A DNA stretch of 64,000 bases from Warburgia ugandensis. Taxonomy: Eukaryota > Streptophyta > Magnoliopsida > Canellales > Canellaceae. Below are positions 1-10,730 of this stretch, one piece after another (the stretch's first letter is position 1; every line of letters starts with the position of its first letter). The DNA is taken from NCBI GenBank assembly GCA_035236585.1, contig CP141126.1, positions 6,585,001-6,649,000 on the forward strand, in the 5' to 3' direction. The notes under the pieces were generated by a model. That model was not told where the DNA came from and searched no databases. It was given only the letters and a program-made list of their open reading frames with translations. Made by a program: the position numbers and the translations under genes.

Positions 1-357
1 ATATTGTGCAAGGTCAACAAATGAGCAGTCTGAATCTACCAATGTGCTTCGCGTTCTGTGTATCTAGTTGTCTAACTTTTGCCCCATTGGATGATCAGTA
101 TCAATCAAAGATGTGCACAATATTTAATAGTGGCTGTGCAGCCTTACTGTATTAGTGGCTTTTTATTTTACGCATCCAATTATTTACTCTGAAACTTTCA
201 CCGTCCCATTGAGCAAAGGCTTTCTAGCGCTGTGGCCTGAGCAGGAGCCTGTAGCGATGGTCACAGGTTCATGAGTGCCTGTGTCCAACGTTCAGAAAAT
301 CATAAGAACGTGCACGGCCTCATTATTCCACCTCATTGGCTAACTAGATTCACCTAG
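1..357. other. No recognised gene or repeat
   Basis: Nothing recognisable was seen here. Open frames are short and show no family resemblance. The stretch ends at the left flank of a solo LTR. Confidence 0.4.
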
Positions 358-895
358 TGTCATGGGCTTGCACTGCAAGGTCCGTGACCAAGACTTGAAG
401 GCTCCATGGAAGGCTTATTTGGCTTGTGGACAAGGTTCAAGAGACTTAAACCCATTGGTGAAGATCCATGGAAGAAGGCCTGATTCTAGAAGGCCTGGGT
501 TCTGGAGGAATTCATGTAAATATCTAAAAAGATGGAAGATTAGTGACTTGTGTTGAGTTGTGTAGAGCTTTCTAGATAGAGTTCTAGAATAGTCCTAAGC
601 CGTTGGATTGTAGACATTTGTAATAATCCAAACCATCCATTGAGGAAGTGGATGAGTGAGAACAAGTATAAATAGGTGTAAGCTCCTCAGTTGTAATTAT
701 CTCAGACTTGTGAAGCTTAATAGAGTGGGAGAGTTTCCTTCTGAGTTCCTCTCATTGCTTGAGTAGGTGAGTGAGTGAGTGAAAGCTCTAGCAAATGAGA
801 GTTTTGAGGGTTAAAGGCTGAACTTAGCCTTGGTGCCTTGAGTGCATTACAAGACTAAGGGCCGCACGGGTGTCTGAAAATCTAAGCCCGTGACA
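358..895 (+). repeat. Solo LTR of a Ty3/gypsy-type element
   Basis: The 538-bp sequence starts TGTCATGGGCTT and ends AAGCCCGTGACA, imperfect inverted termini of the TG...CA type. A TATA-like stretch, TATAAATA, lies near 667 in the + direction as in an LTR promoter. CTAG borders both ends (354-357 and 896-899), a possible short target duplication. The reverse complement of its 3' part is clearly related to 2234-2707, which sits beside a polypurine tract and chromovirus coding sequence, so this copy is assigned to the same family. No internal region adjoins it, hence solo LTR. ORFs inside it are not genes. Confidence 0.75.
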
Positions 896-1130
896 CTAGG
901 CAAGTGAGAAGTTTAATCCATGCAAACTCAAACACAGACTTGGAGAAAACTAAGCCATATCTACTACATACAAAGGAAAGTCCCCTTCCTACTCCTAACG
1001 AAGCTTCTTTAAAGTACGAAGCTAAAGTTTTTAGCATGCTGGCGCTCATGCATCCTCCTACAATATGCCTTTCTCTCTCTTTAACTGGTGAGATGGTGAG
1101 ACAGGTGGAAAGTCCATCCCCAAAAATAAA

Positions 1131-1302
1131 AAAAAGCAGTCTTGGTGCACAAAGCTCCCACATATGCAGGGTCCGTGGAAGGGACATACCACAAAGGTTA
1201 ATAGTATGCAGTCTTACATTGCATTTTGTAAGAGGCTGTTTTCATGCCTTGAACCTCTGACCTCAAGGTCACACGACAACAACTCTACAGTTACGCCAAG
1301 GT
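1131..1302 (-). repeat. tRNA-derived SINE (Au-like), minus strand
   Basis: This is a diverged copy of the SINE seen six more times in the window. On the minus strand it begins with a box A-like CCTTGGCGTAAC, has a box B-like GGTTCAAGGC, the central TTGCAAAATGCAA-like segment, and the GTGCAC...GGCTG tail. It is the most diverged copy and no clean target duplication was seen. The Au family name is from memory and tentative. Confidence 0.75.
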
Positions 1303-2233
1303 TGATGTAGAAAATGTAAATTCAAACTCAAAATAAGAAAGTTGGAAGTCAGACATGAGGATTCAACTCCCATCTATGTTTTGCAAGAAGAGGCGGAACC
1401 TAGCTAGTTGCAAAAAAACATTTAACTACTGATGAAAAGTATTAGCGACGTTGAAGCACAGTGGCTCCTGGCAGAGATTCAGTATGGCCATGCCTAGGAG
1501 TTTTATATAAGGGAAAGCTTATATAAAACTCCTAGGATCCAAGTGCGCACCGGACTGCAGGGGACATGCTTTCTTTCTTGACAACAAACTTTCTTACTAA
1601 TTATTCATCCTTATTTTGTTAATTTCTTGTAATGGGTAGGTCCGGATTGAACCTCCCATCCTATGTCTTTCTCTTTTTCGGTTTCTCTTTTGAAAGATGG
1701 CTTTGTTGGTATTAACACGAAAATATATATAAGAAGATTGCTAGAGGTGCTCATCACCTCAATACTAAAGGTGCTACACAGACAAGAAGGTTAATATACC
1801 ATTCTAAGCAGCGTTATCAGCAGTGTCATTCAGCCGATTGATGCCTGTGAGATAGCTCATTATCTGATAATGACACAGGTCCATGATCTGGTGATGGAAT
1901 TGCATTACCTCCAAAGACCAAGCAAGCCTACAAGAGGAATGTTTTCCAATAAAGGATGAGAAAACGGCTTGCTGCTAGTTCTAACTTATTTGATCAATAA
2001 CACATACAACCAGTCAGACCAGAAACAAAAAATAAATAAATTCAAGGTGATTTCTAATTGTTAAGAATTCAAAAAAGAATACCAACATGCAAATCCTATG
2101 AAGTATAATTACCACGCAGGTTTCCTTATCATCATATGTAGTAGTGTCCTGTGTGCGTCAAATTTCCCATTTAACGCCAAAAGGTAGCCATAAAGAAGGT
2201 AAACTGCTTGTCAAGGCCCTAATTTTTGCCAAG
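1303..2233. other. Non-coding spacer with a hairpin, no gene seen
   Basis: No protein-like ORF and no known repeat was recognised apart from the perfect inverted repeat at 1493-1536. It ends at the LTR starting at 2234. Confidence 0.4.
1493..1536. repeat. Perfect 19-bp inverted repeat (hairpin)
   Basis: The left arm at 1493-1511 (CCTAGGAGTTTTATATAAG) is exactly the reverse complement of the right arm at 1518-1536, with a 6-base purine loop. There is no poly-T run after it as in a Pol III terminator. It may be a tiny MITE relic or a palindromic junction. Arm identity is seen directly; function is unknown. Confidence 0.8.
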
Positions 2234-2707
2234 TGTCACGGGCTTAACTTTTCAGACTCCCGTGCGGCACTTAATTTGACTTCTCACTTTGCACCAATTA
2301 AGTAAGCCTGACTAAAAATCTCAAAGAAGAAGAACAACTGAAAGGGACTTGGAAGGAATTCTATCTTTATTACTTTAAATATGCATACAACTTTTGATGC
2401 CTTGCAAATGAGGAAGTTTCCCCTATTTATAGGTGCATTCCTCCTTCCACCTCTTCAATGGATAGTAGAGATCTTTACATATGTTAGTCATTCAATGGTT
2501 GGAGACCATTCTAGAAACCTCTCTAGAAGTTTCTATAAAAATATCTTGTTCTACCACTTTCCAGGATGTTCCTAGAGAAATATAAAAGCAAGATATTTAC
2601 ATAATGTATTCAGGCCTTCTAGATTGTGGGTTTCAAAGTGTAGGCCTTTAGTTAAGGTCCATGGACTAGATCCACATTCTTGGGCTAAGTTGGGTTGGCC
2701 CATGTCA
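2234..2707 (-). repeat. 3' LTR of the minus-strand chromovirus
   Basis: 474 bp, ends TGTCACGGG and CCATGTCA on the + strand. On the minus strand a TATA-like CTATAAATAG occurs near 2428. It adjoins a purine tract, which fixes it as the 3' LTR. It is related to the solo LTR at 358-895 in opposite orientation. Confidence 0.8.
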
Positions 2708-4964
2708 TTCTCCCCCACTGGATGTGGCGATGTCCTCAGTGCGTTCCTTGTGAAATCTCTTGAGGTGATCCTTGAATTGCAATAGAGGCTCTTCTATTTT
2801 CAACTTGCTTCGGTTTCTAGTAGACCCTTCTATTTGAAAAAATACTCAATGTGAGGGGGTCTACATTTTTTGCGTACCTCTCAATTTGCTAGTATTTCTT
2901 CCACATCCTTATTAAAGGAAGTGGTTACAATGTGTTGTGCTCGATGCGATTAGTTCCTAGTAAGATCCTCCTCTGCTCGATATGGTTTTAAGTTGCTCAC
3001 ATAGAAGACTAGATGGACCTTCATTCTTGGTGATAGCTCCAATCGATAATGTGGCAACCCGGGTTTTCAAAAGTATTTTTTTTCAAAAAAATAATTCAAA
3101 ATTTAACTCTCCTGCAGGATTTTTTATTTTTTATTTCAAAACATTTGAAATATATAATGCATATTTATTTTTCTCAATTCCCCCTGCAACCCGGTGTCAC
3201 AGTAAAACCTTCACATATAATAGCAGAATATAAATATACCATTACAGGATCTCCCTGGTCACGGCCCAAACAATAAGTAATTTGGGTTTAAATCAATGTT
3301 CAGATTTAATATTTCAAAGTTGCCTATCTCATTACATTCATCCTCAAGTGTTCATTATTTCAAACTGAAAGATAACAAATAACATATCTAACTAACTGTT
3401 TATCCATACTTCTCTTCTTAGTCTCCTTATTTAATTTGGTCTAGTCGACTGCTTAGTCCTCTCGCACTTCACCTGAAATATTTTGTAGGGGTGAGTACAA
3501 CGACTCAATAGGAACAAGTCTAAACCAACCGTTTGAAAACCACAGCAAAGACATTGGCATAATTTTTGTGCAAACACTTCCATGATCAATCATAAGTATG
3601 ATATAAACATTATAAAACAATTATGCCTTTAAAAAAAATCTAGCATTTCCAATAAATTCTAAGAATGACATATCACAATATGCTATATCACGGATTGGTT
3701 TCGTCCTACCACAACCTATTTGGGCAATGGTCAATATCCTCGAGGATGGACCGACATGTCAATCTATGTCTGATAATTATATGGTATACTATGCACGTAG
3801 AGGATTCACATCCAACTACGTTCGGCCGTAGATACTACATGGGCTACCCCAGTCCTCATGGGGGCACTGGATCACAAGAGAGCAGTCTCCCCATGATACA
3901 ATACTCTCTACAATAGGCCTCTTAAGGCAGGTATCTCATTTTAGAAGCCAGTGGCCAACTAGACTTCCTAGCATAGCAACTAGGTGGGCTTAGAATTTGC
4001 CCCAGGCTAGGCTCAACTCTCATGAGTCGCCTAATTTTAGGCTAGGCACAACTCTCTTGAGTCGCTTAATTTTTCACTCATTAGATCATTTCACATTGCT
4101 TAATGCATCTTATGAAGGTATTTATAACTTTCCCATTAGCAAGCATATGTCAATAAACATGAATCATCCACTAGCTTACGCTAGTCATAGGATAGATACT
4201 CGTATATTCATTGCTCAACATTGTCAAGATCTTATGCTTACATTCTATTACGTAGCATGTAGGAATCAATTGGTTTATTTCACAGACTAAACTTGGTGCT
4301 TAACAATTAAGTTTCAAGTTACACATATGAACAATTAGAGACTACGCTCACATATAAACATTTATTCATAGATCAAGACAAAAAAAATATCTTATGATAT
4401 TGATCAAAATTCTATGGGTCATGCATGCAGTGGTTCTTATGGGATACATTTATGCCTACTGACCATACAAGTGTGTGCTACAGCTAGGACTTAGGTGTAT
4501 CATAAATAAGTAATAAGCATATGATGGATTCTAAACATGCCATTACCATTGCTGGAGTATCACGCGTGCTGTCTATGCAATGAGCGCCAAGCATTCCACC
4601 TTGTGCTGGGTGCCTGCCCATCCACTTGATGCTATGCGCTAAAAGTGAACGTAAAATATAATAGTTAGACGGCACCCATGGAGCGATCATTTTAGTTTCC
4701 TCTTCGAAATAACCGTTATCTGAAGCACGTTTCAAGCATCCTCCTCTAACATTTCACAAGACCACTTTGCTGCTTGTAATTGCTTTTCCCTTTTATCATG
4801 CATGGGTTATCATGCACGGGCTAGCTCACCTTATTTGTGTCATATGTGATATTAGTCTAGTAGGGTCAAAATACTATAGTTCTTCCAGAAAGCGTCTATG
4901 TGCAACTAGGTTCTTCAGGCTACCTCTGTACCACCAGGCTTTTTATTGTAGGCAGTTGGAGTAG

Positions 4965-5225
4965 CAACACGCTTATCATTTACCATATAATTCCTTGGTG
5001 TCAGTAACATCCCTTTGTTAGTTTTATATATCTCAACACCAAGGAAATAATGCAGCAATCCTAGTCCATTCCTATCAGAACCTTTTCCTTTTCCTTTTGT
5101 TTTGTTTTTTTTTTTTTTGTTAGCTATGAGAATTCTTTCAGACTACTTTTCAGCATGTTGACTTCATGTACATCCCTCCCCGTAATTACTATATCATAAA
5201 CATATAAGAGCAAGTAAAGGTCTCG
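4965..5225 (-). pseudogene. Ty1/copia reverse transcriptase fragment
   Basis: Minus-strand translation gives copia RT signatures: LLLYVYDIVITGRDVHEVN (the family's YVDD catalytic loop region) followed by LHYFLGVEIY and GMLL. It is an isolated fossil fragment nested in the LTR-like insertion; no copia LTRs were seen around it. Confidence 0.75.
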
Positions 5226-5995
5226 TCTGTTGCCAGAGAAAAAGAGTTTTTCTGAGCAAATATGCTCTCCTTATACCTTACCATGAGGGATTGATTCATC
5301 TCATAACCGACACTCATGGAGCTTGCTTAAGCTCCTAAACAGCTTTCTTTAGCCTACATACGTGTGTCTGCTTTTTGCCCGTTGCACTTTCTGGTTTCTC
5401 CATTTATACTTCTTGCGCAAAGATGTGTAAGAATGGATCATGAGTAGTTTCACTGCATGTTATGACCTGCCAATCTGCACCTGACCAGGTTTATGCCTGG
5501 ACAGAAGTCATGGTCAAATGTTACCAATAGATGAATGCTAGATGACTGCTTCATATGAGGGCCATTCACCACTTACTGCGGCTCACTTTCTCACCCATAT
5601 TTATAATGGTTTCTTAGGGCGGCCCCTACCTACCTCTATTCATTTTTTTTCTTTTACAGTGACAAATAACAAAACAAAATAAAAACAGACCCAACAAAGG
5701 TGATAATCAGCAGGATCATGCATCATTCACAAGTATGCATGCATAGTGAATCCAAATATGATCGTACGAGGTATTCATGCAAAACAAATCTGTAGTAAAA
5801 AAATCTTTAGGCATTAATGCTATTTTCTCATATCAAAACACATGCATGATTTCCTAACCTAAGTTAAAAGTCAAGTTAATTTAGAGCAGTTCATAAGCAA
5901 TCCCGTACCTTGCAGATGCGATCATTCTTCTACAGCCTTCTTATCCAAAATACAAGTTGGTTCGTAATTCTTAGCATAGCTTGTTCCCCTCTCCT

Positions 5996-5999
<4 letters not shown>

Positions 6000-6037
<38 letters not shown>
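6000..6037. repeat. (CT)n microsatellite
   Basis: About 38 bases of alternating TC inside the LTR-like insertion. Confidence 0.95.
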
Positions 6038-6040
<3 letters not shown>

Positions 6041-6436
6041 TGTTTCACACGTCCCTTCTTCTCCTCCCCTTCTTATCCCAATTTCATTAGACTTCTTCTT
6101 TCCTCTCATCTCCTACCTATCCTTATGTAATTTGTTAGGTATCCTCCACTTTTCTGAATTCCTTCTTATCTCATTCTCATTCTTATCCCATATCTCATTC
6201 TAATTAAGTACCTATCCTCATCCTTTCCCAACTAACCAAGATTATCTAGGTTCATTGTACCTGGACACCTTTTGGCTTTGGTAGGGAATTTCTCCAAAAA
6301 GGTTGTCTTTGGATACTTGAACTCTAAATCTAGAGTTTCCTCCCTTCATTCTATAGCCATTAGGGCATTTAACTATTTTGTTATCAATTCCATACAAGAA
6401 ATATATATATTATAAAATGTAAGTTATTACAGATAA

Positions 6437-7960
6437 GAAGCTTTTTCTATCCTCCTCAAGATAGGGAATTGCCTTTCATAATTCCTCAACAGTCCTTTAT
6501 GTAAGGTTCTCGTAGCCTTGTGCTATATTGGTAGGTCTTTGAGCATGACAAGATCTCCTTCTTGGAACTTTAACGGGCATCGTCTCTTATCAATCCATTT
6601 TTTCATTTTCTTGGAGGCTTTCTCCAGGGAAGCATGAGCTAGATCCTATTGCTCATATCATCCTTTTGTGAACTTATAAGCTATTGGACTGCTATATAAC
6701 CTGCTGCTAAAGTGTTGGTTATTAAAGGTTGTTGTCTAGTCGCAAGTTCGAATGGACTTCGTCTTGTGGATTTAGACCACTGCAAGTCATAAGAGAATTG
6801 GGCGACGTCTAGCAGTTTAGCCCAATCTCGTTGGTTGGCACTCACATAGTGTCTTAGATATAACTCCAGTAAGGCATTCACCCCATTAGTCTGACCATCA
6901 GTTTGTGGGTGAAAGCTAGTGGAGAAGTTTAACTCCGATCCAAAGAGTTTGAAGAGTTCTGATCAAAACCTCCTTGTAAAGCGCTTGTCCTTATTGCTGA
7001 TTATTGTTTTGGGAATTCCCTAATATTTCACCACATTTCTCAAGAATAGTCAGGTCACTTCTTCTATTATGCAATTTGTAGGTGCTGCAATGAATGTGGC
7101 ATACTTAGTGAACCAATCAACTACCACTAGTATTGTGCCAAATCCTTTAGACTTTTAGCAAGCAGGTGATAAAGTTTGGTGAACTGCTTTCCCATGGTCT
7201 CTAGGAAATATGGAGCGGCTCAAGTAGTCCTCCCAGTGTATTTTGTTCTATGTTGTCTTGTTGACACATAAGACAATTCCTTATGTATATCTCCACATCA
7301 TCTCGCACGCGTGGCCAATAGTAGAGATCTCCCAACAATGCTAAGGTGCGATAAGTATCAAGGTGTCTTGCCCACTTGTTATCATGGCACTCTTTTATGA
7401 GTTCTCTTCATATGCCTCCCCACTTAGGTATATAAATGCTACTATCTCTAATGTAGAGGAGTCCATCTTGCCAAAATTGCCTTCTCCATCCCTCTTTGGC
7501 TACTGCAATGATTGGTGCTATGTGGATGAGTTATGGCAACAAATTGTGCTTTTCGACTTAGCACGTCTGCCACATAATTAGTCTTGCCCGACTTGTATTC
7601 CAAGTCATAGTCAAATTCAGAAAGGAAGTCTTGCCACCTAGCTTGTTTGGGACTAAGCTTATTTTGAGTTTGAAAGTAGCTAGTGGCATTGTTATCAGTC
7701 TTAATAACAAACCTGATTCAGAGCAAGTAGTGTCTCTAAACTCATAGGCAATGTATTACGACTATCATCTCTTTCTCTTGAGTTGTATATCTTCTCTCTG
7801 TGTCGTTGAGTTTACGACTTTTTTAAGCAATAGGAGGTCCTTCTTGCATTAGACCACCTCTAATGGCAAAGTCAAAGGCATTGATCTATAGCTCAAATGA
7901 CTTGCTGGGGTCAGGCAGGCTCATTATTGGCTCTCCAAAAATAGCTTTCTTTAGCTTTTC
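6437..7960 (-). pseudogene. Chromovirus integrase and RNase H remains
   Basis: Minus-strand fragments match gypsy integrase. A stretch at 6681-6881 reads YLRHYVSANQRDWAKLLDVA and SPFELATRQQP, the C-terminal part of the catalytic core. Near 6440-6500 is FPILRRIEKASYL, the domain just before the chromodomain. The RNase H region lies towards 7960. Part of the fossil element 2234-9150, with multiple breaks. Confidence 0.75.
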
Positions 7961-7969
7961 AAAAGCAAC

Positions 7970-8440
7970 TTAGCATTGGGTCGTCCACTCCCAGACTTTA
8001 TTCTTCTTCAATAGGTCTGTTAGTGATGCTACTAATGAAGAATATCCTCTTATAAAGCGTCGATAGTAGTTGACTATCCCCAAAAACGATCGTAATTCTG
8101 GCACCTTCGTGGGTGGATTCCAGCCTTGAATAGCCTTAACTTTGGTTTCATCCATCGTGAGTCTTCCATCCTTAATCTTGTGTCCTAAGAAGGAGACTTC
8201 CTCTTGTGTGAACGAACATTTCTCCTTCTTAACATATAGCTCATTTTCTCTCAACAGTTGGAAGACCTTTTTTAAATGATGTACATGGTCCTCTAATGTC
8301 TTATTATAGATCACAATGTCATCAAGATAGACCACTACAAACCTATCCAAGTAGGGGTGAAATATCTTGTTCATTAGTTGGCTAAACGTGGTAGGTGTGA
8401 TGGTGAGACCAAAGGGCATAACCAAATTCATATAAACCAT
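7970..8440 (-). pseudogene. Chromovirus reverse transcriptase segment
   Basis: A 156-residue minus-strand frame carries hallmark Ty3/gypsy RT motifs: [17 protein letters not shown] (the YxDD catalytic motif), [11 protein letters not shown] and [15 protein letters not shown]. It is one part of the fossil chromovirus, flanked by RNase H on the left and the protease-RT linker on the right. Confidence 0.9.
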
Positions 8441-8814
8441 ACCTGGTTATGCAAGTAGTCTTGGGCTCATTTCCTTTGGCCATCTGAACCTGATAGTAAC
8501 CTAACCAAAGACCAAGTTTGGTGAGGACTCTAGCTCCACTAAGTTGATCGAACAAGTCCGTTATGAGTGGGATATGATACTTGTTCTTTATAATTACTTT
8601 GTTGAGGCTTCAATAATCGATGCACAATTGAAGTGAACCATCCTTCTTCTTTTGAAATAGGACAAGAGGGTTAGATGAATCCTACATCCAATAGTTTGTT
8701 GAGCTGCTTCTTTAGTTCTTCTAGCTTAGAAGGTGCCATGCAGTAGGGGACCTTAGCTGGTAGTTTAGCACCTAGTTCTAACTCTATCTCATGATCCACT
8801 TCTCTCCTAGGTGG

Positions 8815-9144
8815 TCATTTCTTTGGGAGTTCTTTGGGCATGACGTCTTTGAATTCCTCTAATACACCCTTAATGTTCTTAGGTATTTCTATGAGAGGGT
8901 CTCCAGCTTCTTCTTTTAAAGTAGCAAGGAAGGTTATCTCATACATCTTCAATCCCTTTGATAATTGCATGGTTGATAAAGTCATGGACTCCACCTTTGC
9001 CTGTCTTGAGAGGAAAATGGTGCACATGGACTCTCCATCCACTACAAATATGGTGTTGTAGTGTGGGAGTAGAAGTGCCTTAACTTTGTCAAAGAACTTC
9101 ATATCGAATATGGATTTGTAAAAGGCTTTTGATTTTTTACGCAA
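8815..9144 (-). pseudogene. Chromovirus protease to RT linker region
   Basis: A 109-residue minus-strand frame reads like the stretch between gypsy aspartic protease and RT, ending EEFKDVMPKELPKK, a typical pre-RT segment. It is the 5'-most recognisable part of the fossil element. Confidence 0.7.
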
Positions 9145-9150
9145 TTTTTA

Positions 9151-9770
9151 TATCATTCATTGAGTTTCTCAGCACGTAGAAACTACAAGGTCGCATTGCA
9201 TAAAATATGGAAGGGTGATCCAAACCGTTTATCTGCTTGCCTCGCTATCTATTCAAAGCTTATGAGAATCAGATAACTTCAAACCTCCCATTTGTGGCTT
9301 TTAAGAGTCTCCACAAAATGGAAGCCTAGATTCATTTTTGTGTGCTTGGGACCTCCATTTTCTAGTCTAGTAGATGATGTGCTTTGGATGATCTTATACA
9401 TGAAAATTTGTCTCTAGTTGATAGTCGCTTTTTCCATTTTATTAGTTAATGCGCCAGTCCAAATTTTTTTGGCGAATCGTACGGAATGATAATGCAATCC
9501 TGAACAATCCGAAGGTTGGGATTGCGTACGAGATGTTTGGCCCATTCTATCTTAAAGACACCACGTCATGTTGCAACTTGCCAGCGCATAGGTAAAGATG
9601 ATGGGATGGACAGGGATAGGCAGGAACACAAGGAGCAACTTTCCCTCGTTCACACTGATTAAATACAACGGCGTAAGAAGAGACTTTTCAATCAGACCAA
9701 AATAAGAAGCAACTTCATTGGCCACTTAAAACCCATCAAAGCTACCGCAGTGCGCGACCACGTGACAGGT
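9151..9770. other. Spacer upstream of NAPRT, no gene seen
   Basis: No protein-like frame or known repeat was recognised. It separates the truncated chromovirus from the tandem duplication in the NAPRT upstream region. Confidence 0.4.
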
Positions 9771-10180
9771 GGTCCTCCAGCACCCCACGTCTGCATGAAG
9801 GGACCCACTTCGGTTGATCCAACGCTTTCACTGATCTTTCTCATTTCTCATATCCACCTTAAAAAAAGAGTCCCACGTATTTTGATAGATTTAAGCCATT
9901 GATCATGTTTGGAATGGCTTAACGGGCTAAATATAAAATTTTGCACCAGTCAGATGCTTTCGGCCTATGTTTCATGGTCCTCCAGCACCCCACGTCTGCA
10001 TGAAGGGACCCACTTCGGTTGATCCAACGCTTTCACTGATCTTTCTCATTTCTCATATCCACCTTAAAAAAAGAGTCCCACGTATTTTGATAGATTTAAG
10101 CCATTGATCATGTTTGGAATGGCTTAACGGGCTAAATATAAAATTTTGCACCAGTCAGATGCTTTCGGCCTATGTTTCAT
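9771..10180. repeat. Exact 205-bp tandem duplication upstream of NAPRT
   Basis: Copy 1 (9771-9975) and copy 2 (9976-10180) look identical base for base on reading. Each starts GGTCCTCCAGCACC and ends GCCTATGTTTCAT. The array ends 383 bp before the NAPRT start codon, so it lies in the likely promoter. Identity implies a very recent duplication or an assembly artefact. Confidence 0.92.
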
Positions 10181-10563
10181 TGTGTTATCGTGATCGTCGA
10201 TTTTGTATAAAAATTCAAAGATGCAAACAAGGGGCAGGGATCATCCAAATTCATTGATTTGTGGCCGGCTGCTGACTTTTGAGAGCGATAGCGAAAAGTG
10301 AGCGTGGACAGACGGACGGCGACATGCGGACAGGCTGCGTGTTTAAGAACATGCACTTGTTGGTTTGTCCTTTTAAGATTCACAATCGTCAAGCAAACGC
10401 AGACAAAGTCGGCTATTAATTTGGCCCGATTTCCGAAGGATATCTCCCGTGTGCTGAAATGGTGATCAATTTGTCAGTGAAAAAATTCGCGGAAGGAAGA
10501 CCCACTTCTTCGTTTCTAATGCTAAAATAAATCCAAGGAGGGATTTCTGCTGCGGCGAAGGGC
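10181..10563 (+). promoter_or_regulatory. Probable proximal promoter and 5' UTR of NAPRT
   Basis: This is the stretch between the tandem duplication and the NAPRT start codon. It has no coding potential of its own. An in-frame TAA at 10528-10530, 36 bases before the ATG, supports the chosen start. No convincing TATA box or transcription start could be fixed by eye, so the role is inferred from position only. Confidence 0.4.
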
Positions 10564-10730
10564 ATGGATTCCGAGGAGAATTCAAACGGCTTGAAGGAAG
10601 AGAAGCTATGGCGATCTTCTGGACTTCATGGCCCGACGAATCCAATGGTTACTCCACTTCTCACTGATCTTTATCAGTTTACCATGGCTTATGCTTATTG
10701 GAAAGCCGGCAAGCATCAAGATAGAGCCGT
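10564..10730 (+). CDS. NAPRT: NAPRT exon 1
   Basis: Starts at the first ATG after an in-frame stop at 10528 and encodes about 55 residues. A 25-residue variable leader precedes [19 protein letters not shown], the N-terminal nicotinate phosphoribosyltransferase signature. It ends at donor GTGAGT in phase 2, completing a Val codon with exon 2. Confidence 0.95.

Larger units (their letters stand above)
3050..6431. mobile_element. LTR-like insertion with target duplication GATAA
   Basis: The segment starts TGTGGCAACCC and ends TTATTACA, and both sides carry GATAA (3045-3049 and 6432-6436), the 5-bp duplication typical of LTR elements. It lies within integrase/chromodomain sequence of the older chromovirus. 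Its beginning resembles the LTR starting at 22619 (TGTGACAACCTGGG), and a middle stretch near 3900-4000 resembles that near 23590-23680, so both are probably one long-LTR gypsy family. It holds a nested copia fragment and a (CT)n run. No gag or pol of its own was found, so it is probably a solo LTR. Confidence 0.7.
2234..9150 (-). mobile_element. Ty3/gypsy chromovirus, truncated and interrupted
   Basis: Minus-strand element. On the left is its 3' LTR (2234-2707), bordered by a minus-strand purine tract (2708-2719, reads AGTGGGGGAGAA). Then comes the chromodomain end of integrase (about 2720-3044, motif FFKWKGLLETEASW). The rest of pol lies at about 6437-9150 in the expected order: integrase, RNase H, reverse transcriptase, and the protease-RT linker. 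The part between 3050 and 6431 is a later insertion. No matching 5' LTR was seen beyond 9150, so the 5' side is truncated. The copy is an old fossil with many breaks. Confidence 0.85.
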
